Under the pieces are notes generated by a model, which made no database searches, had not been told where the DNA came from, and was given only the letters and a program-made list of their open reading frames with translations. From Marinitoga sp. 1197 (GTDB taxonomy: Bacteria; Thermotogota; Thermotogae; Petrotogales; Petrotogaceae): a DNA stretch of 64,000 nt. The stretch is from contig NZ_AZAY01000023.1 in the NCBI RefSeq assembly GCF_001021165.1, positions 119,205 through 183,204 on the forward strand. The letters run 5' to 3'. Below, in pieces: positions 44,830-52,774 of this stretch. How positions within the stretch are numbered: the stretch's first letter is position 1; each line of letters begins with the position of its first letter. The position numbers and the translations under genes were made by a program.

Positions 44830-45570
44830 TTGAAAAAAAATTATATACAAAAAATAATAGCATATATTGTATTAATATTCATACTATCAAGTTTTTATAT
44901 TGAAATGTCAAAAAATTATCCTTTTAATTGGCAACGTGTACCTTTTAAATATATGAATTTATATATAGATGGTTTTTTCATGACATTAAAAATATCTTTA
45001 TTATCAATACTATTTGCGCTGATTATTGGTATTATATTTGGAGTAATGAAAACATCTAAATATCAAATTTTAAAAGAATTTGCCAATACATATACCACAG
45101 TTTTTAGAAATATACCATTATTAGTAATAATTTTGATTATATATTATGGTGTAGGATCTATGATTGAGATTAATGCTATGATTGGTGCAATTGTATCACT
45201 TTCTCTTTTTGAAGGTGCATACATATCAGAAATAATAAGAGGAGGAATAGAAGCTGTAGATAAAGGCCAAATTGAAGCAGCAAAAACGATAGGACTAAAC
45301 ACATTTTATATTTATGTTGATATACTTTTACCTCAGGCATTTAGAACAACATTACCAGCTTTAACAGGACAATTTATCAGTCTTGTAAAAGATAGCTCAC
45401 TTGCTTCTGTAATAGCATTACAGGAATTGACAATGGTTGGACGCCAAATTGCAACATCATCATTTGCATCTTTTGAATCTTATATAACCGTAGCAATATT
45501 CTATTTTACAATAACGGCACTATTACAAGTTTTAGGAAAATATTTTGAAAGGAGGTATGCAATATTATGA
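44830..45570 (+). CDS. Amino-acid ABC transporter permease (HisM/GlnP family)
   Basis: 246 residues when started at TTG 44830, two bases after the upstream stop and nine bases after GGAG; ATG 44812 inside the previous gene is the alternative. Five to six hydrophobic helices, the family block FMTLKISLLSILFALIIGI, TVFRNIPLLVIILIIYYGVG, and the EAA loop EAAKTIGLNTFYIYVDILLP where the ATPase docks. Overlaps the ATPase gene by four bases (ATGA). Confidence 0.93.
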   Translation: MKKNYIQKIIAYIVLIFILSSFYIEMSKNYPFNWQRVPFKYMNLYIDGFFMTLKISLLSILFALIIGIIFGVMKTSKYQILKEFANTYTTVFRNIPLLVIILIIYYGVGSMIEINAMIGAIVSLSLFEGAYISEIIRGGIEAVDKGQIEAAKTIGLNTFYIYVDILLPQAFRTTLPALTGQFISLVKDSSLASVIALQELTMVGRQIATSSFASFESYITVAIFYFTITALLQVLGKYFERRYAIL

Positions 45571-46262
45571 TTGAAATAAAAAAATTGAAAAAAAATTTTG
45601 GAGAATTAGAAGTTTTAAAGGGTGTAGATATGAAAGTTACAAAAGGAGAAGTGTTGGTGATAATGGGACCCTCAGGGTCTGGTAAATCAACGTTATTGAG
45701 ATGTATTGCTGGATTAGAAGAATACCATGAAGGAATAATAATATTAGAAGAAAAAAATATTTTTGATTATACAAGGAAAAACTTAGTTCAAAAAATTGGA
45801 TTTGTGTTTCAACAACATAATCTTTTCCCACATTTAAAAATAATAGATAATATAGCTTTAGGATTAATAAGAACAAAAAAAATGCAAAAAGAAGAAGCTT
45901 ATGAAAAAGCTATTAAAGTTTTAGAAAAAGTACATTTAAAAGATAAAGTATATAATTTTCCTGGGCAATTATCTGGAGGGCAACAACAAAGAGCTGGAAT
46001 AGCCAGAGCTTTAGCTATGGAACCAGAAATAATTTTATTTGATGAACCAACTTCATCTCTTGATCCTGGCTTAGTTTCTGAAGTAAAAGAAACGATGGTT
46101 GAACTTGCTAATTCAGGGACTACTATGATTGTTGTAACTCATGAGGTTGATTTTGCAAAAAAAGCAGGAGATAGAATTGTTTTTATGAAAGATGGAAAAA
46201 TATTAGAAAACATGGATCCAGATGCTTTTTTTAAAACCGAATTAAAATATGAAATAGCTTAA
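45567..46262 (+). CDS. Amino-acid ABC transporter ATP-binding protein (GlnQ/HisP family)
   Basis: 231 residues. Walker A GPSGSGKS (about 34-41), Q-loop VFQQHNLFPHL, signature LSGGQQQRAGIARALA, Walker B IILFDEPTSSLDP and H-loop VVTHEVDFA, all intact. Energises the permease. GAAAGGAGG precedes the start inside the permease gene. Directly behind its stop lies the relic of another binding-protein gene. Confidence 0.96.
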   Translation: MIEIKKLKKNFGELEVLKGVDMKVTKGEVLVIMGPSGSGKSTLLRCIAGLEEYHEGIIILEEKNIFDYTRKNLVQKIGFVFQQHNLFPHLKIIDNIALGLIRTKKMQKEEAYEKAIKVLEKVHLKDKVYNFPGQLSGGQQQRAGIARALAMEPEIILFDEPTSSLDPGLVSEVKETMVELANSGTTMIVVTHEVDFAKKAGDRIVFMKDGKILENMDPDAFFKTELKYEIA

Positions 46263-46264
46263 TA

Positions 46265-46354
46265 AAGGATGCCATAGTGTTTGATGATTTATATTTTGGA
46301 ACAATGGAAGAATTAAAACAGAAATGGATATATAATTATGATTGGAGTAAATAA
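46265..46354 (+). pseudogene. Relic of a second SBP-family-3 binding protein gene
   Basis: In one frame this stretch reads KDAIVFDDLYFG joined to TMEELKQKWIYNYDWSK and a stop. The two pieces match two separate parts of the intact binding protein (ADVLIFDELYYG and GTLEQLKQKWMVDYDWSE), with about 45 codons missing between them and everything before lost. No start codon or SD site. So a paralogous gene once stood here and decayed by deletion. Confidence 0.85.
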
Positions 46355-46404
46355 TTAAAAAATAATTAAATTTTATTTACTATAATATAATTGTAAAAAA
46401 GGGC

Positions 46405-46433
46405 TTGACTTTTAATAATAAATATGTTAAAAT
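46405..46433 (+). promoter_or_regulatory. Promoter of the glutamate/proline operon leader
   Basis: TTGACT (46405-46410), 17-base spacer, TAAAAT (46428-46433). Predicted start near 46440; leader RNA about 200 bases to the terminator. Confidence 0.85.
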
Positions 46434-46480
46434 CAATTAAAGTTATCTGTGCCGTTAAAAGCCAATAGGAGGAAATTAAA

Positions 46481-46582
46481 ATGTTTGTAATTAATTATTC
46501 TGCCTTAAATTTAATAAATACATTAAATAATCAACCCGAACCTAAGGTGTGGCCTTTGCGGCACCTTAAGCTCGGCGTATAA
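46481..46582 (+). CDS. Leader peptide of the glutamate/proline operon (33 aa)
   Basis: ATG 46481, eight bases after AGGAGG (46467-46472). The 33-residue ORF begins MFVINYSALNLIN and has Q18-P19-E20-P21 at 46532-46543, directly before pairing segment A (46543). Another Pro is at 25. The stop is at 46580-46582, between segments B and C. The amino acids named by these codons are the ones made from this operon (Glu, Gln via Glu, Pro), the classical sign of an attenuation leader. Confidence 0.68.
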   Translation: MFVINYSALNLINTLNNQPEPKVWPLRHLKLGV

Positions 46583-46639
46583 TTTTTTTTACTTAAGGTA
46601 ATCAAAGGCCACACTTTTTTAGAAGTGTGGCCTTTTTTT
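46543..46639 (+). promoter_or_regulatory. Transcription attenuator of the glutamate/proline operon
   Basis: Segments: A 46543-46558, B 46562-46570, C 46592-46599, D 46603-46616, E 46623-46632. Pairings: A:B TAAGGTG/CACCTTA (7 bp); B:C ACCTTAAG/CTTAAGGT (8 bp); A:D GTGTGGCCTTTG/CAAAGGCCACAC (12 bp); D:E GGCCACACTT/AAGTGTGGCC (10 bp, extendable through AAA/TTT) followed by seven T. Compared with the copy at 43921, the right half of A and its partner in D changed together (CCTC/GAGG versus CCTTTG/CAAAGG), and B:C changed from TTGAG/CTCAA to TTAAG/CTTAA. Confidence 0.87.
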
Positions 46640-46770
46640 ATTCTTTTTTTCTAATATCAAAAGATAAAAATGAATAGAATTATAATCTATTTTAATAAAG
46701 AAAATTAAACAATTAAAGACATCATTTTTTACAATAATATAAAATTTTTCAATATTGAGGAGGTGAAAAA

Positions 46771-47892
46771 ATGGATGTTAATTTTGATGTGAAACATGGA
46801 TTAGAAGGTGTTGCCGTAGCGATAAGCTCTATCTCATATATTGATGGAGAAAAAGGGAAACTTGTTTATAGAGGGTTTGAAATTGAGGATTTGGTTGAAA
46901 ATTCTAATTTCGAAGAAACATCTTATTTAATATGGTTTGGGTCTCTTCCAAATGAAAATGAACTTGATTTTATAAAATCAATGTTATCTAAAAAAAGAGA
47001 GTTACCTAAAAAAATTGTAAAAATGATGAAAGAATTACCCAAAAATGCACATCCTATGGATGTTTTGAGGAGTGCGGTGTCTTTATTAGGTATATATTCT
47101 GAAAAAACAAATTCATCCTTAGAAAATGCAATAAATTTAACAGCTAAAATACCTACAATCATTGCGTATTGGTATAGGATAAAAAATGAGATGAAATTAA
47201 TTCCGCCAAGAGAAGATTTAAACCATTCTGAAAATTTTTTGTATATGATGTTTGGTGAAGTTTCAGAAAAATCTGAAATTTTTGATAAAGCTTTAATTTT
47301 ACACACAGAACAGGGGATGAATGCTTCTACCTTTGCATCAACAGTAACAGCATCGACTCTATCAGATTTGTATTCTATTATAACAACAGCAATAGGGGCA
47401 TTGAAAGGGCCTTTGCATGGGGGTGCAAATGAAAGAGTTTTAAAAATGTTTGAAGAAATAAAAAGTATTGACAATGTTGAGAATTATATTGATTCTTTAA
47501 TTTTAAAAGGCGAAAAAATTATGGGGTTTGGTCATAGAATATATAAAACATATGACCCACGCGCAAAAATATTAAAAAATTGGATAAAAAATTTGTTTAT
47601 AAATGAAAGGATTGAATATTTTGAAATAGCTTTAAAGGTTGAAGAATATGTAATAAAAAAATTTAAAAATAAAAAAATATTTCCAAATGTAGATTTTTAT
47701 TCAGGCATTCTCTATAATTATTTTAGAATTCCTTCGGAATTTTTTACAACAATATTTGCCATGGCAAGAATAGTAGGCTGGACCGCTCATGCAATGGAAT
47801 ATAAAAAAAATAATAGAATATTTAGACCACGGTCAATTTATAAAGGACCAAAAGGGTTAAAGTATAGAGAAGTGAAAGGAGTTGAAATTTAA
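46771..47892 (+). CDS. Citrate synthase
   Basis: Condenses acetyl-CoA and oxaloacetate to citrate. 373 residues, the short prokaryotic type. LVYRGFEIEDLVENSNFEE, YLIWFGSLP, the catalytic His in GPLHGGANERV, GFGHRIYKTYDPRAK, and the catalytic Asp in PNVDFYSGI; C-terminal GWTAHAMEYKKNNRIFRPRS. With the aconitase-like genes and isocitrate dehydrogenase of this operon it forms the route to 2-oxoglutarate, i.e. glutamate and proline. A 2-methylcitrate role is unlikely here. GAGGAGGTG precedes ATG 46771. Confidence 0.93.
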   Translation: MDVNFDVKHGLEGVAVAISSISYIDGEKGKLVYRGFEIEDLVENSNFEETSYLIWFGSLPNENELDFIKSMLSKKRELPKKIVKMMKELPKNAHPMDVLRSAVSLLGIYSEKTNSSLENAINLTAKIPTIIAYWYRIKNEMKLIPPREDLNHSENFLYMMFGEVSEKSEIFDKALILHTEQGMNASTFASTVTASTLSDLYSIITTAIGALKGPLHGGANERVLKMFEEIKSIDNVENYIDSLILKGEKIMGFGHRIYKTYDPRAKILKNWIKNLFINERIEYFEIALKVEEYVIKKFKNKKIFPNVDFYSGILYNYFRIPSEFFTTIFAMARIVGWTAHAMEYKKNNRIFRPRSIYKGPKGLKYREVKGVEI

Positions 47893-49142
47893 TGGGTAAA
47901 ACTATAGTTGAAAAAATCTTAAGCCAACATGCTGGAAAAGATGTTTTTCCGGGAGAAATAATTGTTTCGAATGTTGATCTGGCTTTTGTACAGGATGGGA
48001 CAGGTCCATTAACTGTTGATCAGTTTAATTATTTGAATTTTAAAGATATAGAAAGTAAATCTCTGATTTTTATAGATCATGCTTCACCAAGTCCAAGAAA
48101 GGAACTGTCCAATACTCATAGTAAGTTGAGAAATTTCTGTAAAAAAACTTCTGCGAATATATATGATATAGGAGAAGGGATTTCTCACCAAATAGTAGCT
48201 GAAAAATATGCTAAACCAGGTGATGTAATTGTAGGGGCTGATTCACATACATGTACTGCAGGAGCTTTGGGAGCTTTTGCTACAGGTATGGGATCTACTG
48301 ATATAGCTCTGGCATATGGTTTAGGAAAAGTATGGTTAAAAGTCCCAGGAACATTTAAAATAATTTTAAAAGGTAAATTGCCTTTTGGAGTTTATGCGAA
48401 AGATATAATTTTATTTTTAATTGGAATGATTGGCGCTGATGGAGCAACTTATAAGGCATTAGAATTTAGTGGAGATGGTATAAAAAATCTTTCCATGGAA
48501 TCGAGACTTACAATATCAAATATGGCAGTGGAAGCTGGAGCCAAGGTGGGAATATTTCCCACTGATGAAAAAACTAAGGAGTATTTAAAAATAAATGGTA
48601 GGGAAAATGATTATAAAGAAATAAGAGCAGATGATGATGCAAATTATGAAAAAATTATAGAAATTGATTTATCTAATATAGAACCGCAAGTAGCATTTCC
48701 ACATACCGTTGATAATACGAGAAATATATCAGAAGCAGTAGGAGTAAAAATAGATCAAGTATACATAGGAACATGTACAAATGGTAGAATAGAAGATTTA
48801 AGAGTAGCAGCATCTATATTGAAAGGAAGAAAAAAAGCATCAGATATAAGGTTAATAATTGCTCCTGCTTCAAAAGAAGTTTATTTGCAAGCCTTGAAGG
48901 AAGGTTTGATTAATATATTTTTAGAAGCTGATGCGACAGTATTACCTCCAGGTTGTGGTCCGTGTGTAGGAGTACATGCAGGAGTTCCTGCTGATGGGGA
49001 AAAGGTATTATCAACTCAAAATAGAAATTTTCATGGAAGAGCAGGAAATCCAAATTCGGAAATTTATCTTTCTTCTCCAGCAGTTGCTGCTGCAAGTGCG
49101 ATTACTGGATATATTACAGATCCAAGGGAGGTTTTAAAATGA
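47892..49142 (+). CDS. Aconitase/isopropylmalate dehydratase-type large subunit (probable aconitase)
   Basis: 416 residues, LeuC-like. The [4Fe-4S] cysteines are C295 (IGTCTNGR), C355 and C358 (PPGCGPCVG); VGADSHTCTAGALGAFATGM and HASPSPRKELSNTH are family motifs. By fold it could act on isopropylmalate, homocitrate or citrate; the neighbours (citrate synthase in front, isocitrate dehydrogenase at the end) make citrate-isocitrate the most likely reaction. One-base overlap with the citrate synthase gene and four-base overlap with the small subunit. Confidence 0.88.
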   Translation: MGKTIVEKILSQHAGKDVFPGEIIVSNVDLAFVQDGTGPLTVDQFNYLNFKDIESKSLIFIDHASPSPRKELSNTHSKLRNFCKKTSANIYDIGEGISHQIVAEKYAKPGDVIVGADSHTCTAGALGAFATGMGSTDIALAYGLGKVWLKVPGTFKIILKGKLPFGVYAKDIILFLIGMIGADGATYKALEFSGDGIKNLSMESRLTISNMAVEAGAKVGIFPTDEKTKEYLKINGRENDYKEIRADDDANYEKIIEIDLSNIEPQVAFPHTVDNTRNISEAVGVKIDQVYIGTCTNGRIEDLRVAASILKGRKKASDIRLIIAPASKEVYLQALKEGLINIFLEADATVLPPGCGPCVGVHAGVPADGEKVLSTQNRNFHGRAGNPNSEIYLSSPAVAAASAITGYITDPREVLK

Positions 49143-49639
49143 AATTAAAAGGTAAAGTTTGGAAATTTGGAGATAATATATCAACAGATCATATAGCTCC
49201 AGGTAGATATTTTCATTTAAGATCAAATCTTAATGAATTTTCAAAACATGTTTTAGAAGATGCTCGAAAAGATTTTGCTGATAAAGTAAATAAAGGGGAT
49301 ATTATTGTTGGAGGTAAAAACTTTGGGTTAGGTTCTTCAAGAGAACATGCGCCAAGGATTATTAAATTATCAGGGGTATCATGTATAATTGCGGAATCTT
49401 TTGCCAGAATTTTTTATAGAAATTCTATAAATATCGGGTTACCTGTTATAGAATTAAAAGAAGCAAATGAGATTAATGAAGGTGATATCCTCGAAATAGA
49501 TACAGAAAAAGGCATAATAAAAAATATTACTCAAAAAAAAGAATATACATTTATACCATTTCCGGAATTTATGAATAAAATAATTAAAATAGGGGGTATT
49601 GATGAATACGTAAAGAAATATGGGGATTATGGAGTGTGA
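49139..49639 (+). CDS. Aconitase/isopropylmalate dehydratase-type small subunit (probable aconitase)
   Basis: 166 residues, LeuD-like swivelling domain: GKVWKFGDNISTDHIAPGRY, GGKNFGLGSSREHAP and AESFARIFYRNSINIGLP. The substrate-selecting loop after the first helix reads RYFHLRSNLNE, longer than the RYLRT loop of isopropylmalate isomerases, which supports a different substrate such as citrate. Works as a heterodimer with the preceding protein. Confidence 0.88.
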   Translation: MKLKGKVWKFGDNISTDHIAPGRYFHLRSNLNEFSKHVLEDARKDFADKVNKGDIIVGGKNFGLGSSREHAPRIIKLSGVSCIIAESFARIFYRNSINIGLPVIELKEANEINEGDILEIDTEKGIIKNITQKKEYTFIPFPEFMNKIIKIGGIDEYVKKYGDYGV

Positions 49640-49643
49640 TATT

Positions 49644-50423
49644 ATGAATGTTGGGATTATTGGTGTTGGAAATATAGGAAGTATGATTTTAGAAGCATTA
49701 TATAATAAGGAATATGAATTTAATATAATAAATAGAACAAGATCAAAATTAAAAAAGTATGAAAAGCTTGAGAATGTACATATTTGTAAATCAATAGAAG
49801 AGGTATATGAGAAATCAAAGTTTATATTTGTTGCTGTAAAGCCACAACATATTGATAAAGTGTTTAAAGAATTATCTGAACTTGAGGAAAAAGAAAATTA
49901 TATTATAAGTACAGCGGCAGGAAAAGAATTAGAAGAAGTTATAGAAAAAACTCATAAAAATAATGTGATAAGAATTATGCCGACTATAATTTCTAAAATC
50001 GGCAAAGGAGTTACAGCTGTTGCTTTCAATAAAACTATTGATAAAAATATAAAAAAGGATATTATAGATTTAATGAAACCACTTGGAAAAGTAATAGAAT
50101 TAGAAGAAGAAAAATTTGATGCGTTTACTATTTTAAATAGTAGTGGTCCGGCATTTGTTTCTTTTATACTTGAAAGTTTTATAGAAGGGGCTATAAATAT
50201 TGGCTTACATGCGGAGACAGCTAAAGAAATAGTTTTAAAAACATTTGAAGGATCTATAAAATTTTTGGAAAAAGAAAACATTGAATTAGCAGAATTAAAA
50301 TATAAAGTTTCTTCGCCAGGTGGTGTAACAATAAAAGGATTATATGAATTAGAGCAAAAAGGTGTTAAAGGTGCAATTATGAAGTCTATATACGAATCAT
50401 ATTTGAAAAGCAAAAGTTTGTGA
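49644..50423 (+). CDS. proC: Pyrroline-5-carboxylate reductase
   Basis: Last step of proline synthesis, NAD(P)H-dependent. 259 residues from ATG 49644, nine bases behind GGAG; earlier in-frame starts lie in the aconitase gene. Rossmann VGIIGVGNIGSMI, AVKPQHIDKVF, IRIMPTIISKIGKGVTA and the C-terminal SSPGGVTIKGLYELEQKGVK signature with LNSSGPAFV. Gene order proC-proA-proB puts the whole branch from glutamate to proline in one run. Confidence 0.95.
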   Translation: MNVGIIGVGNIGSMILEALYNKEYEFNIINRTRSKLKKYEKLENVHICKSIEEVYEKSKFIFVAVKPQHIDKVFKELSELEEKENYIISTAAGKELEEVIEKTHKNNVIRIMPTIISKIGKGVTAVAFNKTIDKNIKKDIIDLMKPLGKVIELEEEKFDAFTILNSSGPAFVSFILESFIEGAINIGLHAETAKEIVLKTFEGSIKFLEKENIELAELKYKVSSPGGVTIKGLYELEQKGVKGAIMKSIYESYLKSKSL

Positions 50424-50432
50424 GGTGATAAT

Positions 50433-51677
50433 ATGAGTGAATTAATAAGTAAAGCAAAGAAAATAAAAAAAGCAACTGACATATTAAAAACACTAACTAC
50501 AAAAGAAAAAAATCATGCAATATTGAAAATTTCAGAAGAAATAGAAAAAAACAGTGAATTCATATTAAAAGAAAATAAAAAGGATGTAAAACTTGCTGAA
50601 GAAAAAGGTTTAAAAAAAGCATTAATTGATAGATTGGAATTAAACGAAAAAAGAATAAATGGGATGATTGAAGCATGTAAAACAGTTGTTAACTTAAAAG
50701 ATCCTGTTGGAGAAATTTATGATTCATTTTTAAGGGAAGATGGTCTAAGAATAAGCAAGGTTAGAGTACCAATAGGTGTTGTTGGAATAATTTATGAATC
50801 AAGGCCAAATGTTACACTGGAAGCTACAATATTGGCATTAAAGTCAGGTAACACAGTATTATTAAGAGGTGGATCTGATGCAATAAATTCGAATAAAGCT
50901 ATAGTAAAAGCAATAAAAGAGGGACTAAGAAAATCCAATCTCCCGGAAACAGCTATAGAAATAATAGAAAATACTGATAGAAGACTTGTCGATGAAATGC
51001 TTAAATTAAATGAATATATAGATTTAATCATTCCACGTGGCGGAAAAGGTTTAATTGATTTTGTTGTAAAAAACTCCACAGTTCCTGTTTTAGAAACTGG
51101 TGTTGGAATATGTCATATATATGTAGATGAATCTGCAAATATAGAGAGATCCGTAAAAATCATTGATAATGCCAAAACACAAAGACCTGGAACATGTAAT
51201 ACTGTTGAAACGGTATTGATACATAAAAATATTTCTAAAAAAATATTACCAGAGTTAAAAAGTGCTTTAGAAAGAAAAAGCGTTGAAATTAGGGGTTGCG
51301 AAAAAACTGTTGATATTATAAATGTTAAAAATGCAACAGAAGAAGATTGGGCTACAGAATATCTTGATTTAATATTGTCAATAAAAATAGTAGAAAACTT
51401 TAATGAAGCAATTGAACATATAAAAAAATATTCCACAGGACATTCAGAATCAATATTGACAGAAAATTACTTTAATGCTATGAAATTTATAGAGCAAATA
51501 GATTCTGCAGCTGTTTATGTAAACGCCTCTACGAGATTTACAGATGGAGGAGAATTTGGAATGGGTGCAGAAATGGGGATAAGCACTCAAAAAATGCATG
51601 CAAGAGGGCCTGTTGGTTTAAAAGAGTTAACTACTTATAAATATATAATATTTGGAAATTATAATGTGAGGGAGTAA
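50433..51677 (+). CDS. proA: Gamma-glutamyl phosphate reductase
   Basis: Reduces glutamyl-5-phosphate to the semialdehyde, second step of proline synthesis. 414 residues. RVPIGVVGIIYESRPNVTLE, SGNTVLLRGGSDAINSN, LIIPRGGKGLIDFV, catalytic Cys in AKTQRPGTCNTVETVL and the end GEFGMGAEMGISTQKMHARG are family signatures. GAGGTG precedes ATG 50433; proB starts one base after its stop. Confidence 0.97.
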   Translation: MSELISKAKKIKKATDILKTLTTKEKNHAILKISEEIEKNSEFILKENKKDVKLAEEKGLKKALIDRLELNEKRINGMIEACKTVVNLKDPVGEIYDSFLREDGLRISKVRVPIGVVGIIYESRPNVTLEATILALKSGNTVLLRGGSDAINSNKAIVKAIKEGLRKSNLPETAIEIIENTDRRLVDEMLKLNEYIDLIIPRGGKGLIDFVVKNSTVPVLETGVGICHIYVDESANIERSVKIIDNAKTQRPGTCNTVETVLIHKNISKKILPELKSALERKSVEIRGCEKTVDIINVKNATEEDWATEYLDLILSIKIVENFNEAIEHIKKYSTGHSESILTENYFNAMKFIEQIDSAAVYVNASTRFTDGGEFGMGAEMGISTQKMHARGPVGLKELTTYKYIIFGNYNVRE

Positions 51678-51678
51678 T

Positions 51679-52740
51679 ATGGACAAAATTGTTATAAAAA
51701 TAGGTAGTAATCTACTTATAAAAGATAATCAGATAAATAAAAATTTTATTATAAAGTTAAGTTCAATTATTTCAAATCTTGTAGATAACGGAAAAAAAGT
51801 TGTAATTGTTTCTTCTGGTGCAAATGCAGCAGGACTAAAATATCTTAATTTACATCCATTAAAAGGATTATCACAAAAACAGGCTTTATGCGCAATTGGA
51901 CAAGTACAATTAATGAAGATATATGAACAGGCATTTGATTTTTATGATAAAAAGGTTGCCCAAATTTTACTTACTAGAGATGATTTTTCCAATAGACAAA
52001 GATTTTTAAATCTTAAAAATACACTTATAGGTTTGAACCAGTTAAAAATAATTCCTATTATAAATGAAAATGACACAATATCGATAGAAGAAATAAAATT
52101 TGGAGATAATGATTTACTTTCAGCCTACTTTGCAATTGGGTGGGGAGCAGATGGTTTAATAATTTTAACTTCAGTTGATGGAATATATGATGAAACAGGT
52201 TTTATTATAAAAGAGTATGAAGAAAACAAAAAAATAATGAATTTGAAAAAGACTACTTTAGGAACAGGTGGAATAGATTCAAAGATTTTTGCAGGGAAAA
52301 TGGCATCAGCATCTGGTATCAAAGCGTGTATTTGTAATGGAAATAATCTGAAAAATATTAATGAATTTATAGAAAATAAAAATCCAGGAACAATTTTTTT
52401 ACCTGATAAAAAAATGAAAAATAAAAAAGCATGGATAGCTTATTTAAGCGATAGTAAGGGTAAGATTTATATTAATGAGGGTGCTAATAAAGCAATATTA
52501 AAAAGAAAAAGTTTATTGCCAATAGGAATAAATAAAATAGAAGGAGAATTTATAAAAGGCGATGCAGTAGATGTATATTATAATTCAAAATTAATAGCAA
52601 AAGGATTAACCAATTATTCTAAAGATGAAACTGAAATTATAAAAGGGAAAAAAAGTGAAGAAATCTTAAAAAATTTCGATTATAAAGAATTTATACATGC
52701 AGATAATCTTGTTCTAATCAATCATTTTTTGGATAAATAA
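51679..52740 (+). CDS. proB: Glutamate 5-kinase with PUA domain
   Basis: First and usually feedback-inhibited step of proline synthesis. 353 residues: amino-acid kinase domain (about 1-250: VIKIGSNLL, VSSGANAAG, NENDTISIEEIKFGDND, TSVDGIYDE, GTGGIDSKIFAGKMASASG) and a C-terminal PUA domain (about 262-350: KAWIAYLSDSKGKIYINEGA). The PUA form is typical of proline-sensitive enzymes, so enzyme-level control may add to the attenuator. Confidence 0.96.
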   Translation: MDKIVIKIGSNLLIKDNQINKNFIIKLSSIISNLVDNGKKVVIVSSGANAAGLKYLNLHPLKGLSQKQALCAIGQVQLMKIYEQAFDFYDKKVAQILLTRDDFSNRQRFLNLKNTLIGLNQLKIIPIINENDTISIEEIKFGDNDLLSAYFAIGWGADGLIILTSVDGIYDETGFIIKEYEENKKIMNLKKTTLGTGGIDSKIFAGKMASASGIKACICNGNNLKNINEFIENKNPGTIFLPDKKMKNKKAWIAYLSDSKGKIYINEGANKAILKRKSLLPIGINKIEGEFIKGDAVDVYYNSKLIAKGLTNYSKDETEIIKGKKSEEILKNFDYKEFIHADNLVLINHFLDK

Positions 52741-52774
52741 AAAAATTTTTTATTATATATAGGGAGTTGAGAAA

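Noticed and set aside
47892..49639. Leucine biosynthesis leuCD assignment
   Set aside because: LeuCD-like by sequence, but no leuA or leuB nearby; citrate synthase and isocitrate dehydrogenase in the same operon favour aconitase activity.
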